Below, in pieces: positions 8,318 to 16,333 of a stretch of DNA of 36,115 nucleotides. The stretch is from Betaproteobacteria bacterium (GTDB taxonomy: Bacteria > Pseudomonadota > Gammaproteobacteria > Burkholderiales > SG8-39): assembly GCA_947482825.1 (NCBI GenBank), contig CANKMT010000059.1:1-36115 (forward strand), read 5' to 3'. The position numbers were made by a program, and so were the translations under genes. Under the pieces are notes generated by a model. That model saw only the letters and a program-made list of their open reading frames with translations, was not told the origin of the DNA and did not search any database. Position 1 is the first letter of the stretch. Every line of letters begins with the position of its first letter.

Positions 8318-9387
8318 CGCAATCGCTCCGACTTCATATAGCTCTTCTGGCGGCGGAACATGCCCTTGCGATAGAACGGGAACAGTTCGAACCACGTTCG
8401 CACCTTGAGCCAGCGTCCGTAGAGTCCGAGCGGCTCGAACACGATGAATCCGATCAGAACCAGCCCGAATACCACGGCCTGCAGTCCCGACCCGCCCACC
8501 GAGCTTGGCAGGTAGTCCTTGGCGATCGAAATCAACTGCGGGAGGACGATCAGGAATGCGGCGCCGAGCACGGCCCCGTGCAACGAGCCGACCCCGCCCA
8601 GGATCACGATCGTCACAAGTTCGATCGACTGCAGCAACGTGAACTGCTCGGGGGAAATGAAGCTGACCTTGTGCGCGTAAAGGGCGCCGCCTATGCCGGT
8701 AAGCGCGGCGGAAATCGCAAAGGACAGCGCCTTGTACTTCGCGAGGTTGACCCCCATGCAACTGGCCGAGATTTCCGAATCACGGATCGCGACGAAAGCG
8801 CGCCCGGTCGGCGAGCGCAGCAGGTTCATCAGCGCGAGTATCGAGAGGATCGTCAGCGCAAGGCACAGGTAATAGAAGGAGGCGTCACCGGCGAGGGTAA
8901 AGCCCAGCACCGAGATCGGTTTGAGGTGCAGGCCCGAATTGCCGCCCGTCAGCCCCTCCCAGCGCGTAATCACCTCTTCGACAATCACGTTGAAGGCCAA
9001 AGTCGCGATGGCCAGGTAGATCCCTTTCAGGCGCAGGGCCGGGAGCCCGAGAATGAAGCCGAGCATGGCCGAGAAGAGCGCGGCGCAGGGAAGCGACACC
9101 GCAAAGGGCACTCCTTTGGCCTGCAGCAACGCCTCGGTATAGGCGCCGATCGCGAGGAACGCGGCGTGCCCTAGCGAGATCTGGCCGGTAAAGCCGACCA
9201 GCAGCATGAGGCCCAGGCCGACAATCGAATAAATGAGCACGAAGTGCATCTGCGACATGACGTACTCGTCGAGCATGAACGGGGCCGCGAGCAATGCGGC
9301 GATCAGCAGCGAGTACCAGAACACCTGCCCGCTGTGCTTGAACAGGCGGATGTCCTGGTCGTAGTGCGTCTTGAACACGAACCGCAT
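8314..9387 (-). CDS. livM: Liv-type ABC transporter permease LivM
   Basis: A 357-residue inner-membrane permease with a series of long hydrophobic segments. The conserved region GFTGQISLGHAAFLAIGAY near residues 65-83 is diagnostic of LivM, as is the cytoplasmic EAA-like loop containing RDSEISASCMGVN, which contacts the ATPases. The start MRFVFKTHYD at 9387 was chosen because the upstream in-frame extension is low-complexity. No good ribosome site lies next to it; a GGGAGGT/GAGGAGG stretch occurs 30-45 bp upstream, so a TTG start there cannot be fully excluded. The basic C-terminal tail overlaps livG. Confidence 0.92.
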   Translation of the reverse strand: MRFVFKTHYDQDIRLFKHSGQVFWYSLLIAALLAAPFMLDEYVMSQMHFVLIYSIVGLGLMLLVGFTGQISLGHAAFLAIGAYTEALLQAKGVPFAVSLPCAALFSAMLGFILGLPALRLKGIYLAIATLAFNVIVEEVITRWEGLTGGNSGLHLKPISVLGFTLAGDASFYYLCLALTILSILALMNLLRSPTGRAFVAIRDSEISASCMGVNLAKYKALSFAISAALTGIGGALYAHKVSFISPEQFTLLQSIELVTIVILGGVGSLHGAVLGAAFLIVLPQLISIAKDYLPSSVGGSGLQAVVFGLVLIGFIVFEPLGLYGRWLKVRTWFELFPFYRKGMFRRQKSYMKSERLR

Positions 9388-9454
9388 GACTAGACGCGAA
9401 GCGGGGCTGCCGCCCCTCCTCGCACCTCCCTGCAAGTGAGCCTGCGGGTACTGG

Positions 9455-10336
9455 TCATACCTTCTTCCTGGCAGTGTCGCCGAAGATGCCCGAAGGCTTG
9501 ATGAGGAGTACGACGAGGACCACCACATAGGCCGCGACGTCCTTGAAGCCTTCCGGCATGTAGAAGCCCGCGATCGCCTCGACCATGCCGATGATCAACC
9601 CCCCGACGATGGCGCCCGGCACGCTGCCGAATCCGCCGACCACGGCCGCGGGAAACGCTTTCAGGCCGATAAAGCCCATGTTCGAATGCACGAAGGTGAC
9701 CGGCGCCAGGAGGATTCCCGCAAAAGTGGCCACCCCGGCCGAAAGTCCCCAAACCAGCATGTTCACGCGCCGCACCGGGATGCCCATGTAGGCGGCGGCA
9801 AGCTGGTTCTGCGACGTTGCCTGCATCGCCACCCCGAGCTTCGCGTAGCGGAAGAACAGATACAGCACCGCGCACAGCGCCGTCGTCATGCCGATCACCG
9901 ACAACTGCTGGACCGCAAAAATGATTTCGCCGAACTTGACCACGCCCTCCGAAAACGGGGTCGGGAGCGTAAACGTGTCGGTGCCCCAGCCGGGCACCAT
10001 GGTCACCACGCCGCGCAGTACGTAGCCGACACCGATGGTGATCATTACCACGGTGAATGCGGGCTGCCCCAGGACCGGGCGCAAAACGATTTTTTCGAGC
10101 AGCATGCCGACAATCGCCATGATTGCAACGGCAAAGAGAATCGTCGCCCAGTACGGCCAACCCAGGATCACGCTCGAGGTAAGCGCGAAGAAGGCGCCGA
10201 GCATCATGAGGTCGCCCTGCGCGAAATTGACGGTTTCAGTCGCCTTGTAGATCAACACGAAGCCGAGCGCGACGAGAGCGTACACACAGCCCTGCGCGAC
10301 CCCGGCGACCGATAGTTGCAGCAGCTGATTGAGCAC
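9455..10336 (-). CDS. livH: Liv-type ABC transporter permease LivH
   Basis: A 293-residue inner-membrane permease, first gene of the operon. Diagnostic LivH stretches are LVALGFVLIYKATETVNFAQGDLMMLGAF near the N-terminus, the loop AMQATSQNQLAAAYMGI, and VVGGFGSVPGAIVGG towards the end. I place the start at GTG 10336 (V-L-N-Q-L-L) rather than at ATG 10369 because a GGAGGAAGGG ribosome site lies immediately before the GTG, while the 11 extra residues are charged and unlike the family. It forms the membrane channel with LivM. Confidence 0.93.
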   Translation of the reverse strand: MLNQLLQLSVAGVAQGCVYALVALGFVLIYKATETVNFAQGDLMMLGAFFALTSSVILGWPYWATILFAVAIMAIVGMLLEKIVLRPVLGQPAFTVVMITIGVGYVLRGVVTMVPGWGTDTFTLPTPFSEGVVKFGEIIFAVQQLSVIGMTTALCAVLYLFFRYAKLGVAMQATSQNQLAAAYMGIPVRRVNMLVWGLSAGVATFAGILLAPVTFVHSNMGFIGLKAFPAAVVGGFGSVPGAIVGGLIIGMVEAIAGFYMPEGFKDVAAYVVVLVVLLIKPSGIFGDTARKKV

Positions 10337-10445
10337 GTCCCTTCCTCCGCGCCGGATTCTACCAAGCATGCCGAGGGTGGCAATTGCTTTTCATCGGGAC
10401 GCCCCATAGACTGGGCTGCACCACAATGGGCAATTACGATTCGCA
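10337..10445. promoter_or_regulatory. Divergent intergenic region between livH and atuA
   Basis: These 109 bp must hold the promoters of both the Liv operon (leftward) and the AtuA pair (rightward). The motif GGCAATT occurs twice in direct orientation about 50 bp apart, at the start of GGCAATTGC and in GGGCAATTACG. No convincing -35/-10 pair could be picked out by eye. Confidence 0.4.
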
Positions 10446-11819
10446 ATGAAGACGGTTCGCGTAGGCGCCGGTTTGGGCTTTTACGGCGACTCGTGGAGAT
10501 CCGTGCGTGCGTCGATCGAGCGCGGCGGCGTGAAGTACATCGGGTCGGACCATCTTGCCGAGCTCACGCTCGCCATTCTTCAAAAGGATCGCCAAAAGGA
10601 CCCGTCGGCCGGCTACGCACGCGATGCGGTGCCCATGCTCGCAGAGCTCTGGCCGCTTGCCGCGAGGCACGGAGTCAAGTTCGTCCTCAATGCGGGGGGC
10701 CTCAACCCCGAGGGCGCGCGAGAGGCGATCGCAAAGGCTTTCCACGCCAAGGGCTGGAAAGCAAGGATTGGCGTGGTCACCGGCGATTCGATCACCTCCC
10801 GGATCGATGAACTGCGCGCTGCCGGCCAGCCGCTTGCGCACCTCGATACGGGTGCCGACATCGCCACCGTCCAGGACCGGCTGCTCTTCGCCAATGCGTA
10901 CCTCGGCGCGCAACCGATCTCCGAAGCGTTGGCGCGCGGCGCTGACATCGTACTGACCGGCCGCGTCGCCGATGCCGCGTTGTTCCTCGGGCCGCTGGCT
11001 TATGAGTTCGGCTGGCGTTGGGACGACTGGGACCGCCTCGCGCAAGGCCTTACCGTCGGGCACCTGCTCGAATGCTCCGGCCAGGCGAGCGGCGGCAATT
11101 TCGGTTCCGCAAAGGAATGGGAAAGCATCCCCGACTTCCTCAATCTCGGATATGCCATCGCCGAGGTGAGCGAGGATGGCGCCGCGGTGATTACCAAGGC
11201 ACCGGGCACCGGCGGGCGTGTCTCGTTCGACACCGTTCGGCAACAGCTCCTCTATGAAGTGCACAACCCTCACGCCTATTTCTCGCCGGACGTGGTGCTC
11301 GACATGAGCACGCTCAAGCTGGAGGACGAGGGCAGCGACCGCGTGAAAGTGACCAACGCCGGCGGGGCTGCACGCACCGGCACCCTCAAGGTGGTCGCCG
11401 GTTTCAGCGACGGCTGGATGGGCACGGGAGTGATCGGCTACTCCTGGCCCGACGCTTACCGCAAATGCGAAAAGAGCGTGGAGATCATCAAGGGCCTCGT
11501 TTCGGAGCGCGGGCTCGCGGTCGAGGAGACCCAGGTCGAGTACATCGGCTACAACTCGCTGCTCGGCGCGAATGCCGACCCGACGTACCGCGACCAGTTA
11601 AACGAGTGTTTTCTGCGCATGACGATCCGCACACAAGACAAGCGCGTGGCCGACGGTTTCGGCCGCCTCTTTCCATGGCTGGGCCTTTCGGGACCGCCGT
11701 ACCTCGGCGGATTTCATGGAATCCAGGGCGCCAAGCAGTTGCTGGGGCTTTGGCCGACGCTCGTGGCGCGGGAGTTCGTCGAGTCGCAAGTGCAAGTCAG
11801 CGTAGAGGGCGCAGGATGA
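10446..11819 (+). CDS. atuA: AtuA-family (DUF1446) protein, large part
   Basis: A 457-residue protein beginning VRVGAGLGFYGDSW and containing KFVLNAGGLNPEGAREAI, ADIVLTGRVADAALFLGPL and TVGHLLECSGQASGGNFGS. These are core segments of the acyclic terpene utilisation AtuA/DUF1446 family. AtuA is encoded with the citronellol/geranyl-CoA pathway genes in Pseudomonas, but its biochemical role is unsettled, and family members occur in many acid-catabolic clusters. Here the small C-terminal domain is encoded separately by the next gene through an ATGA overlap, whereas some AtuA proteins carry both in one chain. No geranyl-CoA carboxylase genes are in the window, so terpene use is not demonstrated. 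Confidence 0.88.
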   Translation: MKTVRVGAGLGFYGDSWRSVRASIERGGVKYIGSDHLAELTLAILQKDRQKDPSAGYARDAVPMLAELWPLAARHGVKFVLNAGGLNPEGAREAIAKAFHAKGWKARIGVVTGDSITSRIDELRAAGQPLAHLDTGADIATVQDRLLFANAYLGAQPISEALARGADIVLTGRVADAALFLGPLAYEFGWRWDDWDRLAQGLTVGHLLECSGQASGGNFGSAKEWESIPDFLNLGYAIAEVSEDGAAVITKAPGTGGRVSFDTVRQQLLYEVHNPHAYFSPDVVLDMSTLKLEDEGSDRVKVTNAGGAARTGTLKVVAGFSDGWMGTGVIGYSWPDAYRKCEKSVEIIKGLVSERGLAVEETQVEYIGYNSLLGANADPTYRDQLNECFLRMTIRTQDKRVADGFGRLFPWLGLSGPPYLGGFHGIQGAKQLLGLWPTLVAREFVESQVQVSVEGAG

Positions 11820-12154
11820 AAGTCCGCCTGTGGAAGATTGCGCATGCGAGGAGCGGCGACAAGGCCGACCGCGCGGACATTGGCCTCTTTGCCTGGGACG
11901 CGCCGACTTATGCGGTACTGAAACGCGAAGTCACGCGCGAGCGCCTCGCGGAACACTTCCGCGCGATCTGCTCAGGACCCGTGGAGGTCTGGCCCCTGGA
12001 TAACCTGCTGGCGCTGAAGATCGTGCTCAACGATGCATTGCAAGGGGGCGCTGCGCGCAGCCTGCGTACCGACAACCTCGGCAAGATCATTGCCGCCCAG
12101 TTGCTGCGGATGGAGATCGAAGCGCCGGGCGACCTGCCCCGCTTGCGCGCGTAA
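11816..12154 (+). CDS. AtuA-like C-terminal ferredoxin-fold domain protein
   Basis: A 112-residue protein starting KVRLWKIAHARSGDKADRADIGLFAW. The pattern 'IAHARSGDKGD-xx-NIG' is characteristic of the small domain that follows the AtuA core in fused proteins. ATG 11816 overlaps the atuA stop by four bases, so the two chains are probably made in equal amounts and act as one complex. I chose this start over longer upstream frames, which run through atuA in the wrong phase. Function is tied to that of AtuA. Confidence 0.85.
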   Translation: MKVRLWKIAHARSGDKADRADIGLFAWDAPTYAVLKREVTRERLAEHFRAICSGPVEVWPLDNLLALKIVLNDALQGGAARSLRTDNLGKIIAAQLLRMEIEAPGDLPRLRA

Positions 12155-12177
12155 TTGCGTCAGGTGCTCGATCAGTC

Positions 12178-12192
12178 GGCGGACTGCCCGCC
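12178..12192. terminator. Possible hairpin between convergent genes
   Basis: GGCGG-ACTGC-CCGCC forms a 5-bp GC stem in the 42-bp gap between the ends of the AtuA pair and the selenoprotein gene. No T-run follows on either strand, so intrinsic termination is doubtful; the position is the only support. Confidence 0.3.
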
Positions 12193-12196
12193 CCCG

Positions 12197-13075
12197 TCAA
12201 TCCCGCAACAGGCCGTTGGCACGTGCCGCGTCGCGATCGGCGGGTTCCTGGAACTGCGGGGTCTCGTCGCGCGGCTGGCGTGTATCGCCGCCCTTGGCCC
12301 GCGCCGCGCCGTTTTGCCATTCGCCTTGCGCGTCCCAGCGATTGGACAGCCGCTGGATCAGGCCCGGCTGCGACATCGTCTCGAATCCGCTCAGGGCGGC
12401 GCGGACGATGCCAAACTGGTCAGCCGGATCGAACGGCTTTCCGGCCGAATGCCCCAGCGGATAGTCGACGAACGTGGCGCGCGGCGGGCGGCCGCTCTCG
12501 AAGATGTCGAGCGCGCTGCCCAGGCACATCGTCGGGATGCCGTTGGCCTCGAGGTGACGGGCGACCAGACACACGGTCTGGTGGCAAACCGGTCACATCG
12601 AGACAAGAAGCGCGGCGTCGACCTCCTGGCCCTTGAATGCCGCCAGCAAGGCGGGCGCCAGTTCCTCGCGTACGCGACGTTGCGAATAGACGGCGCCCAT
12701 GCATGAAAATACCTCGTTGGCGAGCTTGCCGATGAACCCCTCGGCCTCCAGCGCGTCGAGCGCGCGCAGGGGGAAGATACAGCCGGGGTCGCGCCTCGCA
12801 TCGACCAGGTAGTTCTCGGTCAGGTGCGAAAAGCGCAGTTCGCGGTCCGCCGTCGATGCTGGTATCCGACGGAACGAGGCGTCGTCCTTATAGTGATAGG
12901 CGACCTGCCCCAGCGCATAAGCGCCGGAGGTTGACAGCATGCCGATGCGGGCCGCGGACAACGGTTTTGTTAGCGGCTGCCATGCCGGAGGGTCTTCAGC
13001 CTTGAACCATCGGTAGGGGGCGTAGCCCAGGCGCAGGTAGCGCTCGGCGATGGACTGCATGTAGGCAACGGTCAT
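12197..13075 (-). CDS. GrdB/PrdB-like selenoprotein (selenocysteine encoded by TGA at 12593-12595)
   Basis: Reading through one TGA joins a 160-codon frame and a following 131-codon frame into a 292-residue protein of the glycine/betaine/sarcosine/D-proline reductase selenoprotein B family. The N-terminal half has RIGMLSTSGAY (Rossmann-like strand), RFSHLTENY, IFPLRALDALEAEGFIG and FSCMGAVYS, all matching family blocks. Residue 161 is the TGA, giving U-P-V-C-H-Q-T-V with Cys164, the redox UxxC motif. The family continues after it (LVARHLEANGIPT). A hairpin fitting a bacterial SECIS follows the TGA. ATG 13075 has a strong AAAGGAGGG site. It is last in the IclR operon, 20 bp after the HAD gene. 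The anaerobic PrdB/GrdB proteins reduce D-proline or glycine; the role of this shorter, proteobacterial type is unknown. The alternative is a pseudogene with TGC to TGA damage. Confidence 0.88.
12564..12582 (-). promoter_or_regulatory. Candidate bacterial SECIS hairpin
   Basis: On the mRNA (minus) strand ACCAGAC-CGUGU-GUCUGGU forms a perfect 7-bp stem with a 5-nt loop. A 1x1 mismatch and two further G-C pairs extend it downward. The stem begins 10 nt and the loop 17 nt after the UGA, and G is the second loop base. This fits the known bacterial consensus, which asks for an apical loop roughly 16-37 nt from the UGA with a G in its first two positions. It lies wholly inside the coding region, as bacterial SECIS elements do, and would be bound by SelB. 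The SelB, SelA and tRNA-Sec genes are not in this window. Confidence 0.8.
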
Positions 13076-13095
13076 GGGTGCTCCCTCCTTTCGAT

Positions 13096-13776
13096 CTACA
13101 GAATATCGAGCAATCCGCTCAGATCACTAACGCAGTAGTCCGCGGCGAACTCCGGGACCAGCGCGGGCTCCCCGTGCCGGTTCGACCACGCGCAATGCAA
13201 TCCGGCGCATTTTGCGCCCAGCACGTCGTTGCCGGAACCCGCGACGTGCAGGATCTGCTCCTGCTGCACTGTCGATGCGGCAAGCGGCAACGCGTACATG
13301 GCCGGGTGCGGCTTGTAGAACCCCGCGTGGTCCGAAGCGAACACGTGGTCGAACTCGACGTCGATGGCGCGGATCACCTGCCGCAGCATCGCCTCGTCGC
13401 CGTTGGAGAGCACCGCGATCTGGTAACCACGCGACTTCAGCGCCGACAGCGCGCTCGCCGCCTCCGGCCAGGGGCGAAGCCGGTCCCACGCCTCAATCAG
13501 GTCGCGCCGCTCTCCGTCCGCCAGCGGCAGCGCGGCACTCCGGAAGGTGAAGTCCATTGCCCGCTCGGTCACTGCGCGAAAGGATACCCGCCCGCGCTGC
13601 AGCGAATTGACGAGCTGCGCGTACTCGAGCTGCTTTGCACGCCAGTTGCGAACCAGAAGTTGCGCATTGCCCGCCTGCCCGTGGATCCGCTCGACGACCG
13701 GCACAAGGCTACCGATCACGTCGAACAACGCGGTGTAGACGTCGAACGTGATCAGCCTGAAGCGGGTCGCAGACAC
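13096..13776 (-). CDS. HAD-superfamily hydrolase, haloacid dehalogenase type II-like
   Basis: A 226-residue HAD protein. Motif I reads FDVYTALFD near residue 10 (nucleophile Asp), motif II LSNGD, motif III the Lys in FYKPHPAMY, and motif IV GSGNDVLGAK, followed by the CAWSNRHGEP segment typical of L-2-haloacid dehalogenases. The usual GT of motif I is replaced by TA, which is uncommon. GTG 13776 is the likely start: it overlaps the TAG of the upstream flavoprotein gene, and the alternative ATG further upstream adds a poor basic extension inside that gene. Such enzymes hydrolyse a carbon-halogen bond or a phosphoester; the altered motif leaves the reaction uncertain. Confidence 0.85.
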   Translation of the reverse strand: MSATRFRLITFDVYTALFDVIGSLVPVVERIHGQAGNAQLLVRNWRAKQLEYAQLVNSLQRGRVSFRAVTERAMDFTFRSAALPLADGERRDLIEAWDRLRPWPEAASALSALKSRGYQIAVLSNGDEAMLRQVIRAIDVEFDHVFASDHAGFYKPHPAMYALPLAASTVQQEQILHVAGSGNDVLGAKCAGLHCAWSNRHGEPALVPEFAADYCVSDLSGLLDIL

Positions 13777-15311
13777 TATGGGGCGAGTGCCGTCTCGGCG
13801 GCCACATTGCCGCCGGCGATCCGGCCGCTGATGAAGCATTCGGCCAGGTTGCCGCCAGCCAGATAAAGGAATCCCCAGATGCTGCCCAGTTCCCCCGCGA
13901 CGTAAAGCCTGGGGATCACTTCACCGAACGGATTGCGCACTCGCTGCCCGACATCGTGCACCAGCCCGCCCTGCGTGTTGGAGACGACCGGCCAGACCTC
14001 GCCGAAGTAGTACGGCGGCGACCCGAGGGGCACGCGGGTCGCTGCGGGGCGGCCGAAATCATCCACGCTGTTATCGGTGCATTCGCGGTTCCAGCGCACG
14101 AAAGTCTCCGCGAGCGCCGGTTCGGGCACTTTCATCAGCCGCGCGAGTTCGGCGATCGACTCCGCGCGCTTCAGGATCCCCAGCCCGACTTCGCGCAGAT
14201 TGTCCTGGCTCCAATCGTAGGTCTTGATCTCGGGGTCATTGATGAAGGACTTCGCGACCGGATACATCCTGCGCCCCGCTTCGTCGAACACGAGATAGGC
14301 GGGCATCGCAGGAAAACGCGTGGTGGTGGCATCGAAACGATCAAAGGCGCGATGTCCGGTGTCGTGCGCGTACGGCTCGTATTCGTTCATGAAGCGACGG
14401 CCGGTCTGATCGACCAGGATCCACGACATGCGCACCGGCGCCGAAGGCAGGCCGGGAACCCAATCGGGCAGCTTCTTGGTGCGGATGCCGAACACGTAGG
14501 CCGGGTCGGTGTGGCGAAAGCCGTAGCTCCCGTGGAAATGCCACATGTGCCAGATGTCCGCGCCCAGCACCTGCGCCATCCGGATGCCGTCGCCCGTGTT
14601 GCCGCGGGTTGCCGCCGGCAGAACCGGGTAGAACTGCCAGAACTGCCGCTGCATGACTGCGTCCGACTCGAACCCGCCGCAGGCGAGGATCACGCCGTGA
14701 CGCGTACCGATGCGGCGGCTGCCATTGGCGGTGCGAACCTCGACGCCGAGGATTTCGCCCGCGTCGCCGTGCACCAGACGCTCGACCGGCGAAGACAATC
14801 GCACCTCGATCCTGTCGCGCGCACGAACGTTGTCGTCCAGCACTTTGAACGCGTTGATGCCGGCACGCAGCGACGTTGCGTTCGGGTATTCCGTGCTCGC
14901 GTCGAAGTCCGGCACGGACTCCACTTCGATGAACTGAAAGGCATCGTGGCCTGCCAAAGCGTAGCTGGCGGGCCGGTCGAGCGTAGTCAGCTTCGCGCCA
15001 TTGATGGCGGCAAGTGCGGCCAGCTCGCCCGGCAGACGCGTCAATTCGACGGCGAACGCGGCAAGCAGCTCATCCGGGACGGAACCCGCATTGGTGGCGC
15101 GCAGGTAGGCGAGCGCTTTGTCCGCATCAGTCGCCACGCGCATGCCGCCACCCGAACAGATCGAGATGCCGCCCGGGACGGCCATCTTCTCCAGCAGCAG
15201 CACGCGCTTGCCGGCATCGGCCGCGGCGATCGCCGCGGCTGCACCCGCGAAACCGTAACCCGCGACGATAACGTCAGTGATTTCATCGAACTTCTCCGCT
15301 CGCCTTGCCAT
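13776..15311 (-). CDS. FAD-dependent oxidoreductase, fumarate reductase/3-ketosteroid dehydrogenase-like flavoprotein
   Basis: A 511-residue FAD_binding_2 family flavoprotein. The dinucleotide-binding fold VIVAGYGFAGAAAAIAAADAG near residues 14-34 is followed by the acidic residue of LLLEK and by GGISICSGGGMRV. A second FAD contact region, RLYVAGELGSIWGFLYLAGGNLAECFISGRIAG, sits at the C-terminus. Conserved middle parts include RFMNEYEPYAHDTGHRAFDRFD. The family carries out fumarate-type reductions or dehydrogenations next to a carbonyl. There is no signal peptide, so it is cytoplasmic. ATG 15311 overlaps the end of the Bug gene (ATGA), and its TAG overlaps the HAD start, so the genes are tightly coupled. 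It is the best candidate redox partner for the selenoprotein two genes downstream. Confidence 0.9.
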   Translation of the reverse strand: MARRAEKFDEITDVIVAGYGFAGAAAAIAAADAGKRVLLLEKMAVPGGISICSGGGMRVATDADKALAYLRATNAGSVPDELLAAFAVELTRLPGELAALAAINGAKLTTLDRPASYALAGHDAFQFIEVESVPDFDASTEYPNATSLRAGINAFKVLDDNVRARDRIEVRLSSPVERLVHGDAGEILGVEVRTANGSRRIGTRHGVILACGGFESDAVMQRQFWQFYPVLPAATRGNTGDGIRMAQVLGADIWHMWHFHGSYGFRHTDPAYVFGIRTKKLPDWVPGLPSAPVRMSWILVDQTGRRFMNEYEPYAHDTGHRAFDRFDATTTRFPAMPAYLVFDEAGRRMYPVAKSFINDPEIKTYDWSQDNLREVGLGILKRAESIAELARLMKVPEPALAETFVRWNRECTDNSVDDFGRPAATRVPLGSPPYYFGEVWPVVSNTQGGLVHDVGQRVRNPFGEVIPRLYVAGELGSIWGFLYLAGGNLAECFISGRIAGGNVAAETALAP

Positions 15312-16273
15312 CAGTTCACGGTGATCTTTCGTTCCCGCACGACCTTCGCCCACAATTCGCGCTCCGCCGCCATCGCTTTGCCCATTTCGGCTGGAGTGTC
15401 GCCAACCGGCACCATTCCGAGTACGTAAAAGCGCGCTTTGAGCTCGGTCGACTCGAGCGCCTTGCGCGTGTCGCGATGGATCTTGTCGATGATCTCCTGC
15501 GGGGTTCCCGTGGGCGCGACGATGCCGAACCAGCCCGAGTTCTCGAAGCCGGGCAGGTCCTTGGCGATGGGTGGCACGCCCGGAAGTTGCGGCACGGAAG
15601 CGGTGCTGGTGACGCCCAGAGCCCTCAGGCGCCCCTGGTTGATCAATCCGACGGCACCGGCGACGTTGGCGAGGAAGAAGCCGACCTGCCCCGAAACCAG
15701 ATCGTTCAGCCCCGGTCCCTCGCCCTTGTACGGGACGTGCTCCGCATCGATCCGGGCTGCGGAAACAAAGTTCTCCGCCGCGAGGTGGATCTGCGACCCG
15801 ATGCCTGCCGAGCCGAACGTGAGCCGCCCCGGCTGCGCCCGTGCCGCGGCGATGAACTCGGCGGTGGTCTTGTAGGGCGAGTTCGCCGGCACGACGAGCA
15901 CCTGCGGTCCGGTCACCACTTTCGTCACCGGCACGAAGTCCTTTACCGGGTCGTAGGACATCTTGCGGTAGATATGCTGGTTCGCAGTCAATACGGACCC
16001 TGACGGAAAAAACAGCGTGTAGCCGTCAGGCGTCGCACGCGCTGCCTCCGTCGCACCTACGCCGCCACCCGCGCCGCTGCGATTCTCGACGACAACCGAT
16101 TGACCCCAGGCCAGAGTCAGTTGCTGGCCGAGCAGGCGCGCCGCGATGTCGGTCGCGCCCCCGGGCGCGAACGGCACGATGAACTTCACCGGTTTCAGCG
16201 GCCATTGCTGCGCGGCGACCGCGGCCGAAAAACACAGGCCCGCTGTCAGGGCCAGAATCTTCACGAGTTTCAT
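15311..16273 (-). CDS. Bug/TctC-family periplasmic solute-binding protein
   Basis: A 320-residue extracytoplasmic receptor with a Sec signal peptide (cleavage after AAVAAQ) and the family signature WPLKPVKFIVPFAPGGATDI at the mature N-terminus. Further blocks are VVENRSGAGG, PDGYTLFF and HVPYKGEGPGLNDL. Bug proteins bind carboxylates such as citrate, nicotinate or aromatic acids and are greatly expanded in Burkholderiales, usually without linked membrane genes, as here. A clear AAGGAG site precedes ATG 16273. Its place between acyl-CoA dehydrogenase and flavoprotein genes suggests that the ligand is the substrate of this operon. Confidence 0.93.
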   Translation of the reverse strand: MKLVKILALTAGLCFSAAVAAQQWPLKPVKFIVPFAPGGATDIAARLLGQQLTLAWGQSVVVENRSGAGGGVGATEAARATPDGYTLFFPSGSVLTANQHIYRKMSYDPVKDFVPVTKVVTGPQVLVVPANSPYKTTAEFIAAARAQPGRLTFGSAGIGSQIHLAAENFVSAARIDAEHVPYKGEGPGLNDLVSGQVGFFLANVAGAVGLINQGRLRALGVTSTASVPQLPGVPPIAKDLPGFENSGWFGIVAPTGTPQEIIDKIHRDTRKALESTELKARFYVLGMVPVGDTPAEMGKAMAAERELWAKVVRERKITVN

Positions 16274-16333
16274 TTGGCTATTCTCCTTGTCGCATTGGAT
16301 CCGGCGCCCAACGACGCCCTGCCGTCAAGTCCT

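Noticed and set aside
12155..12706. Plus-strand frame of 183 residues across the selenoprotein gene
   Set aside because: It lies antisense to conserved family coding sequence, has no motif, and its start follows the atuA partner's stop without a ribosome site.
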